A stretch of DNA of 64,000 nucleotides from Sinomonas atrocyanea (GTDB lineage: Bacteria > Actinomycetota > Actinomycetes > Actinomycetales > Micrococcaceae): positions 3,410,001 to 3,474,000 of the forward strand of contig NZ_CP014518.1 in assembly GCF_001577305.1 (NCBI RefSeq). Reading direction: 5' to 3'. Position numbers and translations under genes: made by a program. The notes under the pieces were generated by a model, which saw nothing but the letters and a program-made list of their open reading frames with translations, was not told the DNA's origin and ran no database searches. Shown piece by piece: positions 1-7,929 of this stretch (its first letter is position 1; the number at the start of each line of letters is the position of its first letter).

Positions 1-197
1 GCCTCCCGCAGGACCCGCTCGACGCGCGCCATGCTCGTGCTGATCGCAGGGCCCAGCTCAGCGTCCTCGGCAATGGCGGCGAAGCCGGCAGGCAGCTGCA
101 TGCCCGCGGCGATCGCCGTGGTCGTGGGAGGCGGCTCGGAGGACTCGGGGCGGCCGTGCCCCGCGTGCGTCCAGCGGCTGTCTGCAGAATCAGTCAC
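1..197 (-). CDS. Polyprenyl diphosphate synthase, N-terminal part (cut by window edge)
   Basis: Trans-polyprenyl diphosphate synthases build the isoprenoid tail of menaquinone. Only about 65 N-terminal residues are visible. They begin at a GTG 10 nt after the menJ stop and run in an open frame to the window edge. A Pro/Thr-rich start is followed by LPAGFAAIAEDAELGPAI, which resembles the first helices of actinobacterial polyprenyl synthetases. The catalytic DDxxD motifs would lie outside the window, so the family call rests on this short match and on the menG-menJ-synthase order seen in related genomes. It is probably the last gene of an operon with menJ and menG. Confidence 0.6.
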   Translation of the reverse strand, partial: MTDSADSRWTHAGHGRPESSEPPPTTTAIAAGMQLPAGFAAIAEDAELGPAISTSMARVERVLRE

Positions 198-207
198 GGG
201 GTCAAGC

Positions 208-1539
208 CTAGCTTTCGGGGCGCGCTGCGGGCGCCGGGCTCGGTGGAACGGTGTTCGATGTCGCGGGCACGAGCGCCTCGAGCACCCGGATCGCCGCGTC
301 CGGCAGGCTCGTCCCGGGCCGGTCGGTGAGGTTGGCGAGCAGCCGCACCACGAGGCGCATGAGCGGCGGCACCGGCATGCCGGTGGCGAGCGCCGCCCGC
401 ATCACGGCCGGGTGGCCGATCAGCGCCGCGAACCCGCGGCCGAGCGTGAAATGGCTCCCCCACTCGCGCCGCACCCGGTCCGCGTACGCGCCGAGGCGAC
501 GGTCGACGTCGGCCTCCGCCGGCCGCGCCCGGCCCGCCGCGCGCTGAGCTGCTGCGGCGTCGACGAGGTACTGGGCGGCGAACCGCCCGGACTCCATGGC
601 GTAGGAGATGCCCTCGCCGTTGAACGGGCTGACCATGCCTCCGGCGTCGCCGAGGAGGGCCATGCCGGGGACCACGTGCGGGGTCCGGTTGAAGCCCATG
701 GGCAGCGCGGCGCCGCGGATCGGGCCGACCTGGTTCTCCTCGCTGAAGCCCCACTCCCCCGGCATCCCGGCGGTCCATTCGCGCAGCACCTGGCGGTAGT
801 CGAGCCTGCCGAACTCCTTCGAGGAGTTGAGGATGCCCAGGCCCACGTTGCACGTGCCGTCGCCCACGCCGAACACCCAGCCGTACCCGGGCAGGGGCTT
901 GCCGTCCGCCCCGGGCAGCTCGAGCCAGCCCTCCATCCAGTCGTCCTCGTGGCGGGGGCTTTCGAAGTACGTGCGGTAGGCGACCCCGAGCGGGCGGTCG
1001 TCGCGCTTGGCGAGCCCGCGGGAGACGGCGGCGCGGGTCGAGTTGCCGTCGGCGGCGAGCACCACGTCGGCGTGGAAGTCACGCGTCTCGCCGGTCTTCT
1101 TGCCAGCCTCGTCGAGGAGGTGGGCGCGGGCACCCACCACCCGGCCGGCGTCGTCCGTGAGGACCTCCGCGACCGAGTGCCCCTCGAGGATCTGCGCCCC
1201 GGCGGAGCGGGCGTGGGCGGCGAGGGCCTCGTCGAAGCCGAGCCGGGTGCGGACGAGCCCGTAGTCGGGGAAGCCGTCGAGGTCGGGCCACGGGAGCTCG
1301 AGGGTGCGGCCGCCGGCGATGAGGCGCAGGCCGCGGTTGCGGCGCCAGCCGTCCTCGGCGGCATGCGGGAGCCCGAGCAGCTGGATCTCGCGCACGGCGC
1401 GGGGCGTGAGTCCGTCCCCGCACACCTTCTCGCGCGGGAAGCGGGTCTTCTCGAGCACGGTCACGGGCACGCCGGAGCGTGCGAGGTAGTGGGCTGCGGT
1501 CGAGCCGGCCGGCCCGGCGCCGACGATCAGGACGTCCAC
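208..1539 (-). CDS. menJ: Geranylgeranyl reductase family flavoprotein (MenJ-like)
   Basis: FAD-dependent reductase of 443 residues that probably saturates an isoprene unit in the menaquinone side chain. The start is a GTG, because the FAD-binding GAGPAG (residues 7-12) sits right behind it. FPREKVCGDG follows at about 34-43, and the second FAD motif GDAGGMVSPFNGEG lies at 297-310, both typical of the geranylgeranyl reductase/MenJ family. The gene lies 16 nt behind menG and just ahead of a polyprenyl synthase, so the three genes look like one quinone-tail operon. A role on another isoprenoid, for example a lipid or carotenoid precursor, cannot be excluded from sequence alone. Confidence 0.85.
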   Translation of the reverse strand: MDVLIVGAGPAGSTAAHYLARSGVPVTVLEKTRFPREKVCGDGLTPRAVREIQLLGLPHAAEDGWRRNRGLRLIAGGRTLELPWPDLDGFPDYGLVRTRLGFDEALAAHARSAGAQILEGHSVAEVLTDDAGRVVGARAHLLDEAGKKTGETRDFHADVVLAADGNSTRAAVSRGLAKRDDRPLGVAYRTYFESPRHEDDWMEGWLELPGADGKPLPGYGWVFGVGDGTCNVGLGILNSSKEFGRLDYRQVLREWTAGMPGEWGFSEENQVGPIRGAALPMGFNRTPHVVPGMALLGDAGGMVSPFNGEGISYAMESGRFAAQYLVDAAAAQRAAGRARPAEADVDRRLGAYADRVRREWGSHFTLGRGFAALIGHPAVMRAALATGMPVPPLMRLVVRLLANLTDRPGTSLPDAAIRVLEALVPATSNTVPPSPAPAARPES

Positions 1540-1555
1540 GGTGGATCCGGCGGCG

Positions 1556-2338
1556 TCAGCGGGACGCGGAGCGGCGTGCCCGCCGGACCTGGGCGGGCGG
1601 CGCCGCCGGCGACCCGGTCGCGGCCTCGGGCTTGTACGCGCGGTGCACGGCCACGATCCCGCCGGAGAGGTTGCGGTACGTCACGTCCGTCCACCCGGCC
1701 GCGGACAGCCACGCGGCCAGGTTGTCCTGGTCCGGCCAGGCGCGGATCGACTCGGCGAGGTACACGTAGGCGTCCGGGTTGGAGGACGCCCGGCGGGCGA
1801 TCTCGGGCAGGGCGCGCATGAGGTACTCGACGTACATGGTGCGCCAGAGGGGGTTGACCGGGGAGGAGAACTCGGCGATGACGAGCCGGCCGCCGGGCTT
1901 GGTCACGCGCAGCATCTCGGCGAGGGCCTTGCGGGGGTCGCTCACATTGCGCAGCCCGAAGCTGATGGTCACGGCGTCGAAGGAGCCGTCCGCGAAGGGC
2001 AGGTTGGTCGCGTCGCCGGCGATGAAGTCGATGTCGGGGCGGCGGCGCTTGCCCACCCGGAGCATGCCGAGGGAGAAGTCGCAGGCCACGACGTCGATCC
2101 CCGCGTCCGCGTAGGGCTCCGAGGAGGTGCCGGTCCCGGCGGCGAGGTCGAGGACCCGCTGGCCGGGACTGGCATCGACCGCATCGAGCACGATCTTCCG
2201 CCAGCGGCGCGTCTGGCCGAGGGAGAGGAGGTCGTTCATGACGTCGTACCGGGGTGCGACCTCGTCGAACATGGTGGCGACCTCGTCGGGCCGCTTCTCA
2301 AGGGATGCCCTGCTGCCTGCGCTGCTCACCCACACCAT
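1556..2338 (-). CDS. menG: Demethylmenaquinone methyltransferase
   Basis: SAM-dependent C-methyltransferase for the last step of menaquinone synthesis (UbiE/MenG family), 260 residues. The family signature YDVMNDLLS lies at 31-39 and the SAM-binding loop VLDLAAGTGTSS at 62-73; a second signature RNVSDP comes later. The open frame runs far upstream, but homology begins at the ATG at 2338, so that start is chosen. The C-terminal 25 residues are a basic and Pro/Ala-rich tail. The gene is 11 nt downstream of a dehydrogenase and 16 nt upstream of menJ, consistent with one transcript. Confidence 0.92.
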   Translation of the reverse strand: MVWVSSAGSRASLEKRPDEVATMFDEVAPRYDVMNDLLSLGQTRRWRKIVLDAVDASPGQRVLDLAAGTGTSSEPYADAGIDVVACDFSLGMLRVGKRRRPDIDFIAGDATNLPFADGSFDAVTISFGLRNVSDPRKALAEMLRVTKPGGRLVIAEFSSPVNPLWRTMYVEYLMRALPEIARRASSNPDAYVYLAESIRAWPDQDNLAAWLSAAGWTDVTYRNLSGGIVAVHRAYKPEAATGSPAAPPAQVRRARRSASR

Positions 2339-2349
2339 TCTGCCAAACT

Positions 2350-3366
2350 TCAGAACCGCAGCAGGACCTTCGACGAGCCGGTGCGGCGGTCCCCTGCCAC
2401 GCGGAAGGCCTCGGCGGCGTCTTCGGCGGCGAACTCGTGGGTGAGCAGGGGCCCGACGTCGAGCCCCTCGGCGAGGTACGCCAGGGCTGTCGCGATCTCG
2501 TCGACGAAGCGGAACGTCCCCCGATAGTCCACCTCGCGGAACACGAGCGCGCCGAGCGAGACCGCGATGTCCCCGGCGGGCAGGTTGCCGACCTGGACCA
2601 CCGTGCCGCCCCGCCGGACGGAACGCAGGACGGCGCTGACGGCCCCGGGCGCGCCGGAGGCCTCGAAGACGACGTCGGCCTCGGGCAGCGCAGCGCCCCC
2701 GGCGAGGTCCACCGTCTCGTGGGCGCCCATCCTCTCGGCGACCCCGAGCGAGGCGGGGGCGAGGTCCGCCGCGATCACGCGGGCGGCCCCGGCCCGGCGC
2801 GCGGCGGCGACGACGAGCGCGCCGATCGGCCCGGCGCCGTTGACCAGGACCGTGCGGCCGCGGACGTCGCCGGCCCGCTTGACGGCGTGGATCGCGACCC
2901 CGAGGGGCTCGGCGACGGCGGCCAGGCGCGTGCTCACGCCCTCGGGCACGGCGCGCAGCTGGTCCGCCGGGACCACGGTGCGGGCCGAGAAGGCGCCCTG
3001 GGTGTGGGGCCAGGACGCGGCGGAGCCGAGGTAGCGCACCGATTCGCACAGGTTGGGCCGGCCCTGGGTGCAGTGCCGGCAGTGGCCGCACACCGTGGCG
3101 GGGTGGACGGCCACGCGCTGGCCCACGTCGAAGCCCGTCACCGCCTCGCCGAGGGCCTCGATGTGCCCGGCGACCTCGTGGCCGAGCACGAGGGGGTCAC
3201 GCAGGATGCTCAGGCCCGAGGCGCCGTGCCGGAGGTAGGAGAGGTCGCTGCCGCAGATGCCCCCGTACTCGACCGCCACGACCGCGTCCCGGGGCCCCGG
3301 CCGCGGCTCCGGCACCGGATCGAGGCGCAGGTCCCCGGCGGCGTGGACCACGACGGCAATGCTCAC
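2350..3366 (-). CDS. Zinc-dependent medium-chain dehydrogenase (L-idonate 5-dehydrogenase-like)
   Basis: NAD(P)-dependent alcohol/polyol dehydrogenase of 338 residues. Catalytic zinc ligands are visible as C38 in GGICGSD and H63-E64 in GHE. Four structural zinc cysteines lie at 93, 96, 99 and 107. The Rossmann glycine motif GAGPIG is at 177-182. Overall it resembles L-idonate/sorbitol dehydrogenases, but the substrate is not certain. The start is a GTG preceded by a strong AGGAGGT ribosome site; upstream frame extension has no homology. Its stop lies 11 nt before menG, so it may be co-transcribed with quinone genes without a clear functional link. Confidence 0.8.
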   Translation of the reverse strand: MSIAVVVHAAGDLRLDPVPEPRPGPRDAVVAVEYGGICGSDLSYLRHGASGLSILRDPLVLGHEVAGHIEALGEAVTGFDVGQRVAVHPATVCGHCRHCTQGRPNLCESVRYLGSAASWPHTQGAFSARTVVPADQLRAVPEGVSTRLAAVAEPLGVAIHAVKRAGDVRGRTVLVNGAGPIGALVVAAARRAGAARVIAADLAPASLGVAERMGAHETVDLAGGAALPEADVVFEASGAPGAVSAVLRSVRRGGTVVQVGNLPAGDIAVSLGALVFREVDYRGTFRFVDEIATALAYLAEGLDVGPLLTHEFAAEDAAEAFRVAGDRRTGSSKVLLRF

Positions 3367-3538
3367 GGGACCTCCTGTGCATGTACGGCGGACGGCGGTC
3401 AGGATAGCTGCGGCGCGCGCGCCCCGTCCATGGCGCCGCGGCCCGGCCCGGCGGTCTGCTCCGAGAGGTCCGGCCACGTCCAGGGCCCCGCGGCCCGCGC
3501 CGGGACGGCGGCCGCCGACCGCGTAGGCTTGACCCATC

Positions 3539-4879
3539 ATGAAGCACCCCTTGCGCGCCCTCACGGTCACTCTGGGCCCGGCCGCCCTCGGCGCCACCGA
3601 CCTCGCGGCAGGCCTCACCGACGCGGAGGTGCACTGCTGGATCCGCCGCGGCGAGGGCCAGATCGGGTTCGGCGAGGCGGCCCGCTTCACGGCCACCGGC
3701 GCCGACCGCTTCATCGATGCCGAGGCGTGGTGGAAGCAGCTCACGCTCGAGGCCGAGGTGGTGGACCGCGTGGGCCACCCGGGCACCGGCCTGCTCGCGT
3801 TCGGCAGCTTCGCCTTCTCCCGCACGTCCCACTTCCTCTCCCGCCTCGTGGTCCCAGAGCTCGTGATCGGCATCCGCGACGGCGCCGCCTGGGCCACGCT
3901 GGTGACCAGCGACGGGACGGAGCCCACCGACGCGGGGGTGCAGGCCGCCGTCGTGCGCGTCCTCGGCACCGCCGGCGGTGCGGGCGGCGATGGACGCACG
4001 ACGGCGCGCGCGGACTCGGGCGCGGACAGCGCCGGCCGCGGGCCGGTCACCCTCTCCCCCGGATCGCTGGGCGAGCAGCGGTGGATGGACGCCGTGGCCG
4101 CCGGGGTGGAGCGGATCGCGGCCGGCGACCTCGAGAAGCTCGTGCTCGCCCGGGACATCGTGGTGCACCGAGGCAGCGGGATCGAGCGGCACGAGGTGCT
4201 GCGCCGGCTCGCGGCGTCCTACCGGGACACGTGGGTGTACGGGGTGGACGGGCTCGTGGGCGCCACCCCGGAGATGCTCATCCAGGTCGAGGGGCGCACC
4301 GCGCAGGCGCGGGTCCTCGCGGGCACGATCGACCGGCGCGACGCCAACGGCCAGGGCCTCGAGTACGCGGAGCGCGTGCTCGCCGGCTCGCCCAAGCAGC
4401 GCCACGAGCACGAGATCGCCATCCAGTCCCTGACCACGGCGCTCGCGCCCTTCTCCGAGGCCATGAACGCCCACGACGAGCCGTTCATCCTCGAGCTGCC
4501 CAACGTGTACCACCTCGCCTCAGACGTCAAGGCCGAGCTCGTCGACGTCGAGGGGCACATCCCGACCTCGCTCGCGCTCGTCAACGCGCTGCACCCGACC
4601 GCCGCGGTCTGCGGCACCCCGACCTCGATCGCCGGCGCGCTCATCCGCGAGCTCGAGGCGCTGGACCGCGGGCCCTACGCGGGGCCGGTCGGCTGGCTCG
4701 ACGCCGCAGGGAACGGCGAGTGGGGCATCGCCCTGCGGGGCGGGGTCATCGAGACGCCGACCTCGATGCGCCTGTACGCCGGGTGCGGGATCGTGGAGGC
4801 GTCCCAGCCGACCGCCGAGCTGGCTGAGACGTGGGCCAAGTTCCGCCCGATGCTCGAGGCCCTGGGCGTCGAGCGCTGA
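3539..4879 (+). CDS. menF: Isochorismate synthase
   Basis: Converts chorismate to isochorismate, the first committed step of menaquinone synthesis (446 residues). The C-terminal chorismate-binding domain covers about residues 180-440. Recognisable blocks are LAGTIDRR, a conserved HEHEIAI segment, LHPTAAVCGTP and GPYAGPVGW. The N-terminal half is poorly conserved and contains an Ala/Gly-rich linker, which is common in this family. It is divergent from the dehydrogenase-menG-menJ group. Salicylate or anthranilate synthase paralogs share the fold, but the men gene context favours MenF. A mirror-repeat terminator follows. Confidence 0.88.
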   Translation: MKHPLRALTVTLGPAALGATDLAAGLTDAEVHCWIRRGEGQIGFGEAARFTATGADRFIDAEAWWKQLTLEAEVVDRVGHPGTGLLAFGSFAFSRTSHFLSRLVVPELVIGIRDGAAWATLVTSDGTEPTDAGVQAAVVRVLGTAGGAGGDGRTTARADSGADSAGRGPVTLSPGSLGEQRWMDAVAAGVERIAAGDLEKLVLARDIVVHRGSGIERHEVLRRLAASYRDTWVYGVDGLVGATPEMLIQVEGRTAQARVLAGTIDRRDANGQGLEYAERVLAGSPKQRHEHEIAIQSLTTALAPFSEAMNAHDEPFILELPNVYHLASDVKAELVDVEGHIPTSLALVNALHPTAAVCGTPTSIAGALIRELEALDRGPYAGPVGWLDAAGNGEWGIALRGGVIETPTSMRLYAGCGIVEASQPTAELAETWAKFRPMLEALGVER

Positions 4880-4900
4880 TGCGGGGCCCCTCAGCCCAAC

Positions 4901-4986
4901 GCCAGAGACCCCGCAACCGAACGCCAGAGACCCCGCAACCTCCTGATGGTGTTGCGGGGTCTCTGGCCGTGCTTTGCGGGGTCTCT
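4901..4986. repeat. Mirror array, 22-nt period, between convergent genes
   Basis: Two direct units containing AGAGACCCCGCAAC start at 4901 and 4923. Two inverted units (GTTGCGGGGTCTCT type) start at 4951 and 4973. Both pairs are spaced exactly 22 nt. The inner pair forms a perfect 17-bp stem (4923-4939 with 4951-4967) with an 11-nt loop. The array fills the gap between menF (+) and the ABC ATPase gene (-), so a bidirectional terminator is the simplest role. It is the smallest of six arrays of this design in the window. Confidence 0.85.
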
Positions 4987-4990
4987 CGCG

Positions 4991-5797
4991 CTAGAGGACC
5001 TTCCCGAGGAAGGCCTGGGTGCGCTCGTGCTGCGGGTTGGCGATGACGTCCCGCGGGTTGCCGGACTCGACCACGACGCCGCCGTCCATGAAGGTCAGGG
5101 TGTCGCCGACCTCGCGGGCGAAGCCGATCTCGTGCGTGACCACGATCATGGTCATGCCCGAGGCCGCCAGGTCCTTCATGACGTTCAGGACGTCGCCGAC
5201 GAGTTCCGGGTCCAGGGCCGAGGTGGGCTCGTCGAACAGCATGAGCTCCGGCTCCATCGCCAGGGCCCGTGCAATAGCCACGCGCTGCTGCTGGCCGCCG
5301 GAGAGCTGGGCCGGGTAGTGGCCGGCCCGGTCGGAGAGCCCGACCTGGTCGAGGAGCTCGAGGGCGCGCTTCTTGGCCGTGGCCTTGTTCTGGCCCTTGA
5401 CCTGGATCGGCGCCTCGATGACGTTCTCCAGGGCGGTCTTGTGCCCGAACAGGTTGAACCGCTGGAACACCATGCCGATGTTGCGGCGCTGGCGGGCGAC
5501 CTCCTTGAGCGTGAGCTCGTGCAGCTTGCCGCCGTGCTCGCGGTACCCGATGAGCTCGCCGTTGACCCTGATCCGGCCGGCGCTGATCGTCTCGAGGTGG
5601 TTGATGCAGCGCAGGAGCGTGGACTTGCCGGAGCCGGAGGGGCCGATCAGCACCGCCACCTCGCCCTGCTTGACCGTCATGTCGATCCCGCGGAGCACGT
5701 GGTGGTGGCCGAAGTACTTGTGCACGCCTTCGACGCGCACGATCTCCTGGGTCCCGGGGGCGACGCGGTGCGTGCCCTCGGCAGCTGCTGCGCTCAT
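4991..5797 (-). CDS. Polar amino-acid ABC transporter ATPase
   Basis: ATP-hydrolysing subunit of a GlnQ/HisP-type importer (268 residues). Walker A GPSGSGKST is at 52-60, signature LSGGQQQR at 165-172 and Walker B with D-loop LFDEPTSALD at 187-196. The ATG at 5797 overlaps the permease stop in ATGA, indicating translational coupling; the frame upstream of it is only the permease in another frame. It completes a binding protein-permease-ATPase operon. The exact substrate (glutamine, glutamate, cystine or another polar amino acid) is not evident. Confidence 0.92.
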   Translation of the reverse strand: MSAAAAEGTHRVAPGTQEIVRVEGVHKYFGHHHVLRGIDMTVKQGEVAVLIGPSGSGKSTLLRCINHLETISAGRIRVNGELIGYREHGGKLHELTLKEVARQRRNIGMVFQRFNLFGHKTALENVIEAPIQVKGQNKATAKKRALELLDQVGLSDRAGHYPAQLSGGQQQRVAIARALAMEPELMLFDEPTSALDPELVGDVLNVMKDLAASGMTMIVVTHEIGFAREVGDTLTFMDGGVVVESGNPRDVIANPQHERTQAFLGKVL

Positions 5798-6804
5798 CGT
5801 CCGCTCTCCTCGATGTCCTTGCCGGCCACGGTCGGGCCGCCGGGCATGGTGTCCGACGCCGGCCCCAGCCCTGCCGCCGCGGCCTTGGCCGCCGCTGCGT
5901 TCACGGGGGCGGGGACGAGGTTGTCCACGCCCTTGCCGTAGTACTTCTCGATGTAGTGCTGCCCCACCATGAGGATGCTCGTCACGAGCAGGTACCACGT
6001 CGCCGCCACCATGAGCAGCGGGATCGGCAGGTAGGTGCGGTTGGCCAGGGTGTTCGTGACGAAGGTGAGGTCCAGCGTGAACGGGACGGCCAGGACCAGC
6101 GAGGTGGTCTTGAGCATGCCGATCGTCTCGTTGCCGGTGGGCGGCACGATCACCCGCATGGCCTGCGGCAGCACGATCCGCCACATGATCTTGGTCCCGC
6201 GCATGCCGAGAGCCTCCGCCGCCTCGCTCTGGCCCCGGTCCACGGACTTCAGGCCCGCGCGGAAGATCTCCGCGAGGTAGGCGGACTCGTTCAGGCCCAG
6301 GCCGAGCACTGCGGCCCAGAAGGCGTTCAGGAGGTCCTGCGTGGTGAAGCTGAACAGCTCGGGCCCGAAGGGGACCCCCACCGCGATCTTCGGGTACAGC
6401 ACCGAGACGAGGCCCCAGAAGATGAGCTGGGTGTACACCGGGGTGCCGCGGAAGAACCACACCCAGAACCAGGACGACCAGCGGAAGATCGGGTTGTCCG
6501 ACTGGCGCATGAACGCCAGCAGGACCGCGAGCACGATCGCCAGGACCATCGAGAGCACGGTGAGCAGGAGCGTCCACCCGACGCCCCGGACCACGTTCAC
6601 GTCGAGGATGTACAGGACGTAGGTGTCCCAGTGGAAGTTCTCGTTCGTCGCCAGGCTCTGGACGGCGAGGAGCACGATCACGAGGATGACGGCGGCCCCC
6701 ACCCACCGCCAGGGGTGGCGCACCGGGACCGCCTTGATGAGCTCCGGTGCGCCGCCCTTGGACGTCTGGACTGTCTCAGTCCGATGCGTGGTCATGTCAA
6801 TCAC
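5794..6804 (-). CDS. Polar amino-acid ABC transporter permease
   Basis: HisM/GlnP-type permease of 336 residues that carries the substrate across the membrane. A first hydrophobic segment at about 35-53 is followed by the core permease domain with the coupling-loop signature EALGMRGTKIMWRIVLPQA. The last 40 residues are an Ala/Pro/Gly-rich cytoplasmic tail. The GTG at 6804 overlaps the binding-protein stop as GTGA; an ATG three codons later is an equally possible start. No partner permease is present, so a homodimer is likely. Confidence 0.9.
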   Translation of the reverse strand: MIDMTTHRTETVQTSKGGAPELIKAVPVRHPWRWVGAAVILVIVLLAVQSLATNENFHWDTYVLYILDVNVVRGVGWTLLLTVLSMVLAIVLAVLLAFMRQSDNPIFRWSSWFWVWFFRGTPVYTQLIFWGLVSVLYPKIAVGVPFGPELFSFTTQDLLNAFWAAVLGLGLNESAYLAEIFRAGLKSVDRGQSEAAEALGMRGTKIMWRIVLPQAMRVIVPPTGNETIGMLKTTSLVLAVPFTLDLTFVTNTLANRTYLPIPLLMVAATWYLLVTSILMVGQHYIEKYYGKGVDNLVPAPVNAAAAKAAAAGLGPASDTMPGGPTVAGKDIEESGR

Positions 6805-7742
6805 GAGGAGGGAGTCGGGTTGACTTCAGACTTGGTGACCGCGCCCTCGGAGTTGTTCCACGTGTCGAGGATCTTCTTGTAGGTGCCGTCGGCGATGAGC
6901 TTGGTCATGACCTTCTGGACCAGGTCGGCGAGCGCCGTGTCGCTCTTGGCGATCGCGATGCCCTGGGGCGCGGAGTCGTAGGTGTCGCCGATCTTCTCGA
7001 CGGCGCCCTTGGTCTGCTGGACGGCGTAGCCGATGATCGGCGAGTCGGCCGCCATGGCGTCGATGCTGCCGTTGACGAGGCGGGTGTTGAGGTCCGTCTG
7101 GGCCTTGAGCGAGACGATGTTGATCGCCGGCTTGCCCGCCGCGGTGCACTTGGCGTTGCGGTCCTTGAGGTCCGGGTCCTCCTGCACGGTTCCGGTCTGG
7201 ACGCCGATGGTCTTGCCGCACACGTCATCGAGGGAGAACTTCTTCGGGTTGCCCTTCTGGACGGCCCAGGCGGTGCCGGCGTTGAAGTAGCTCACGAAGT
7301 TGACGGCGGCGAGGCGCTCCTTGTTGATCGTGAAGGAGCTGATGCCGAGGTCGTACTTGGGGCCGAGGGCCGGGAGGATGCCGGTGAAGTCCGCGGTCTG
7401 CACATCGGTCTTGAGGCCCAGAGTGGCGCCGATGGCCTTGGCGAGGTCCACGTCGTAGCCCATCGGCGTGTGGTTGTCCGAGCCGCCGAGGAACTCAGCC
7501 GGGGCGTACGAGGTGTCGGAGCCGACCACGAGCGTGCCCTTCGACTTGAGCGCGGCCGGGACCTGCGAGGCGAGGGAGTCGTCCTTGGTCACCGTGCTCG
7601 GGTCGAACGACGCCGACGCCGAGCCCGAGGGCTTGCTCGCCCCGCCGCCGGTCTCGGAGGCGTTGGTGCAGGCCGTGAGGGCAAGGGCACCGACGGCGAG
7701 CACGGCTGCGCCCTTGGCCGCGAGCTTCGCGGAGAAAGTCAT
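6801..7742 (-). CDS. Polar amino-acid ABC transporter substrate-binding lipoprotein
   Basis: Family 3 extracellular solute-binding protein, 313 residues. The signal peptide ends in lipobox LTAC with lipidated C25, followed by a Gly/Ser-rich linker. The fold then begins at GTLVVGSDTSYAPAEF and includes a MGYDVDLAKAIG ligand-loop motif typical of glutamine/cystine-type binding proteins. It is the first gene of the transporter operon and would deliver ligand to the downstream permease. A purine-rich ribosome site (AAAGGTAGAG) precedes the ATG. Confidence 0.92.
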   Translation of the reverse strand: MTFSAKLAAKGAAVLAVGALALTACTNASETGGGASKPSGSASASFDPSTVTKDDSLASQVPAALKSKGTLVVGSDTSYAPAEFLGGSDNHTPMGYDVDLAKAIGATLGLKTDVQTADFTGILPALGPKYDLGISSFTINKERLAAVNFVSYFNAGTAWAVQKGNPKKFSLDDVCGKTIGVQTGTVQEDPDLKDRNAKCTAAGKPAINIVSLKAQTDLNTRLVNGSIDAMAADSPIIGYAVQQTKGAVEKIGDTYDSAPQGIAIAKSDTALADLVQKVMTKLIADGTYKKILDTWNNSEGAVTKSEVNPTPSS

Positions 7743-7929
7743 ATCTCTACCTTTACTTTTCAGGTACGTGTCGAGAGTGCTAAGCGACGTCCCATCCTAC
7801 CCCTGTGGGAGGGTCGGTGAGATGTGCATCACAGACAACTAATGTTCATCATTGGACAATATTTCCGCCCCTGGGCGCAAGCCCGCAGCGCAGGGTCGTT
7901 TCCGGAATCCCAGACGCGCGTGCCCAAGG
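7743..7929 (-). promoter_or_regulatory. Upstream region of the amino-acid ABC operon
   Basis: This 187-nt stretch lies between the menD stop and the binding-protein start, both on the minus strand. It is relatively AT-rich near 7830-7870. A possible -10 hexamer TAGGAT (minus strand) covers 7794-7799, but I found no convincing -35. Short near-palindromes such as GATGTGCATC occur at about 7819-7830. No gene is apparent. The promoter position is a guess. Confidence 0.3.

Noticed and set aside
31..1821. Long plus-strand frame opposite menJ and menG
   Set aside because: Arg/Gly/Ala-rich translation with no family signature; it is antisense to two clearly recognised genes, as expected at this GC content.
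2254..4827. 857-codon plus-strand frame across the dehydrogenase and menF
   Set aside because: The first part is antisense to the dehydrogenase and the rest is an off-frame copy of menF.
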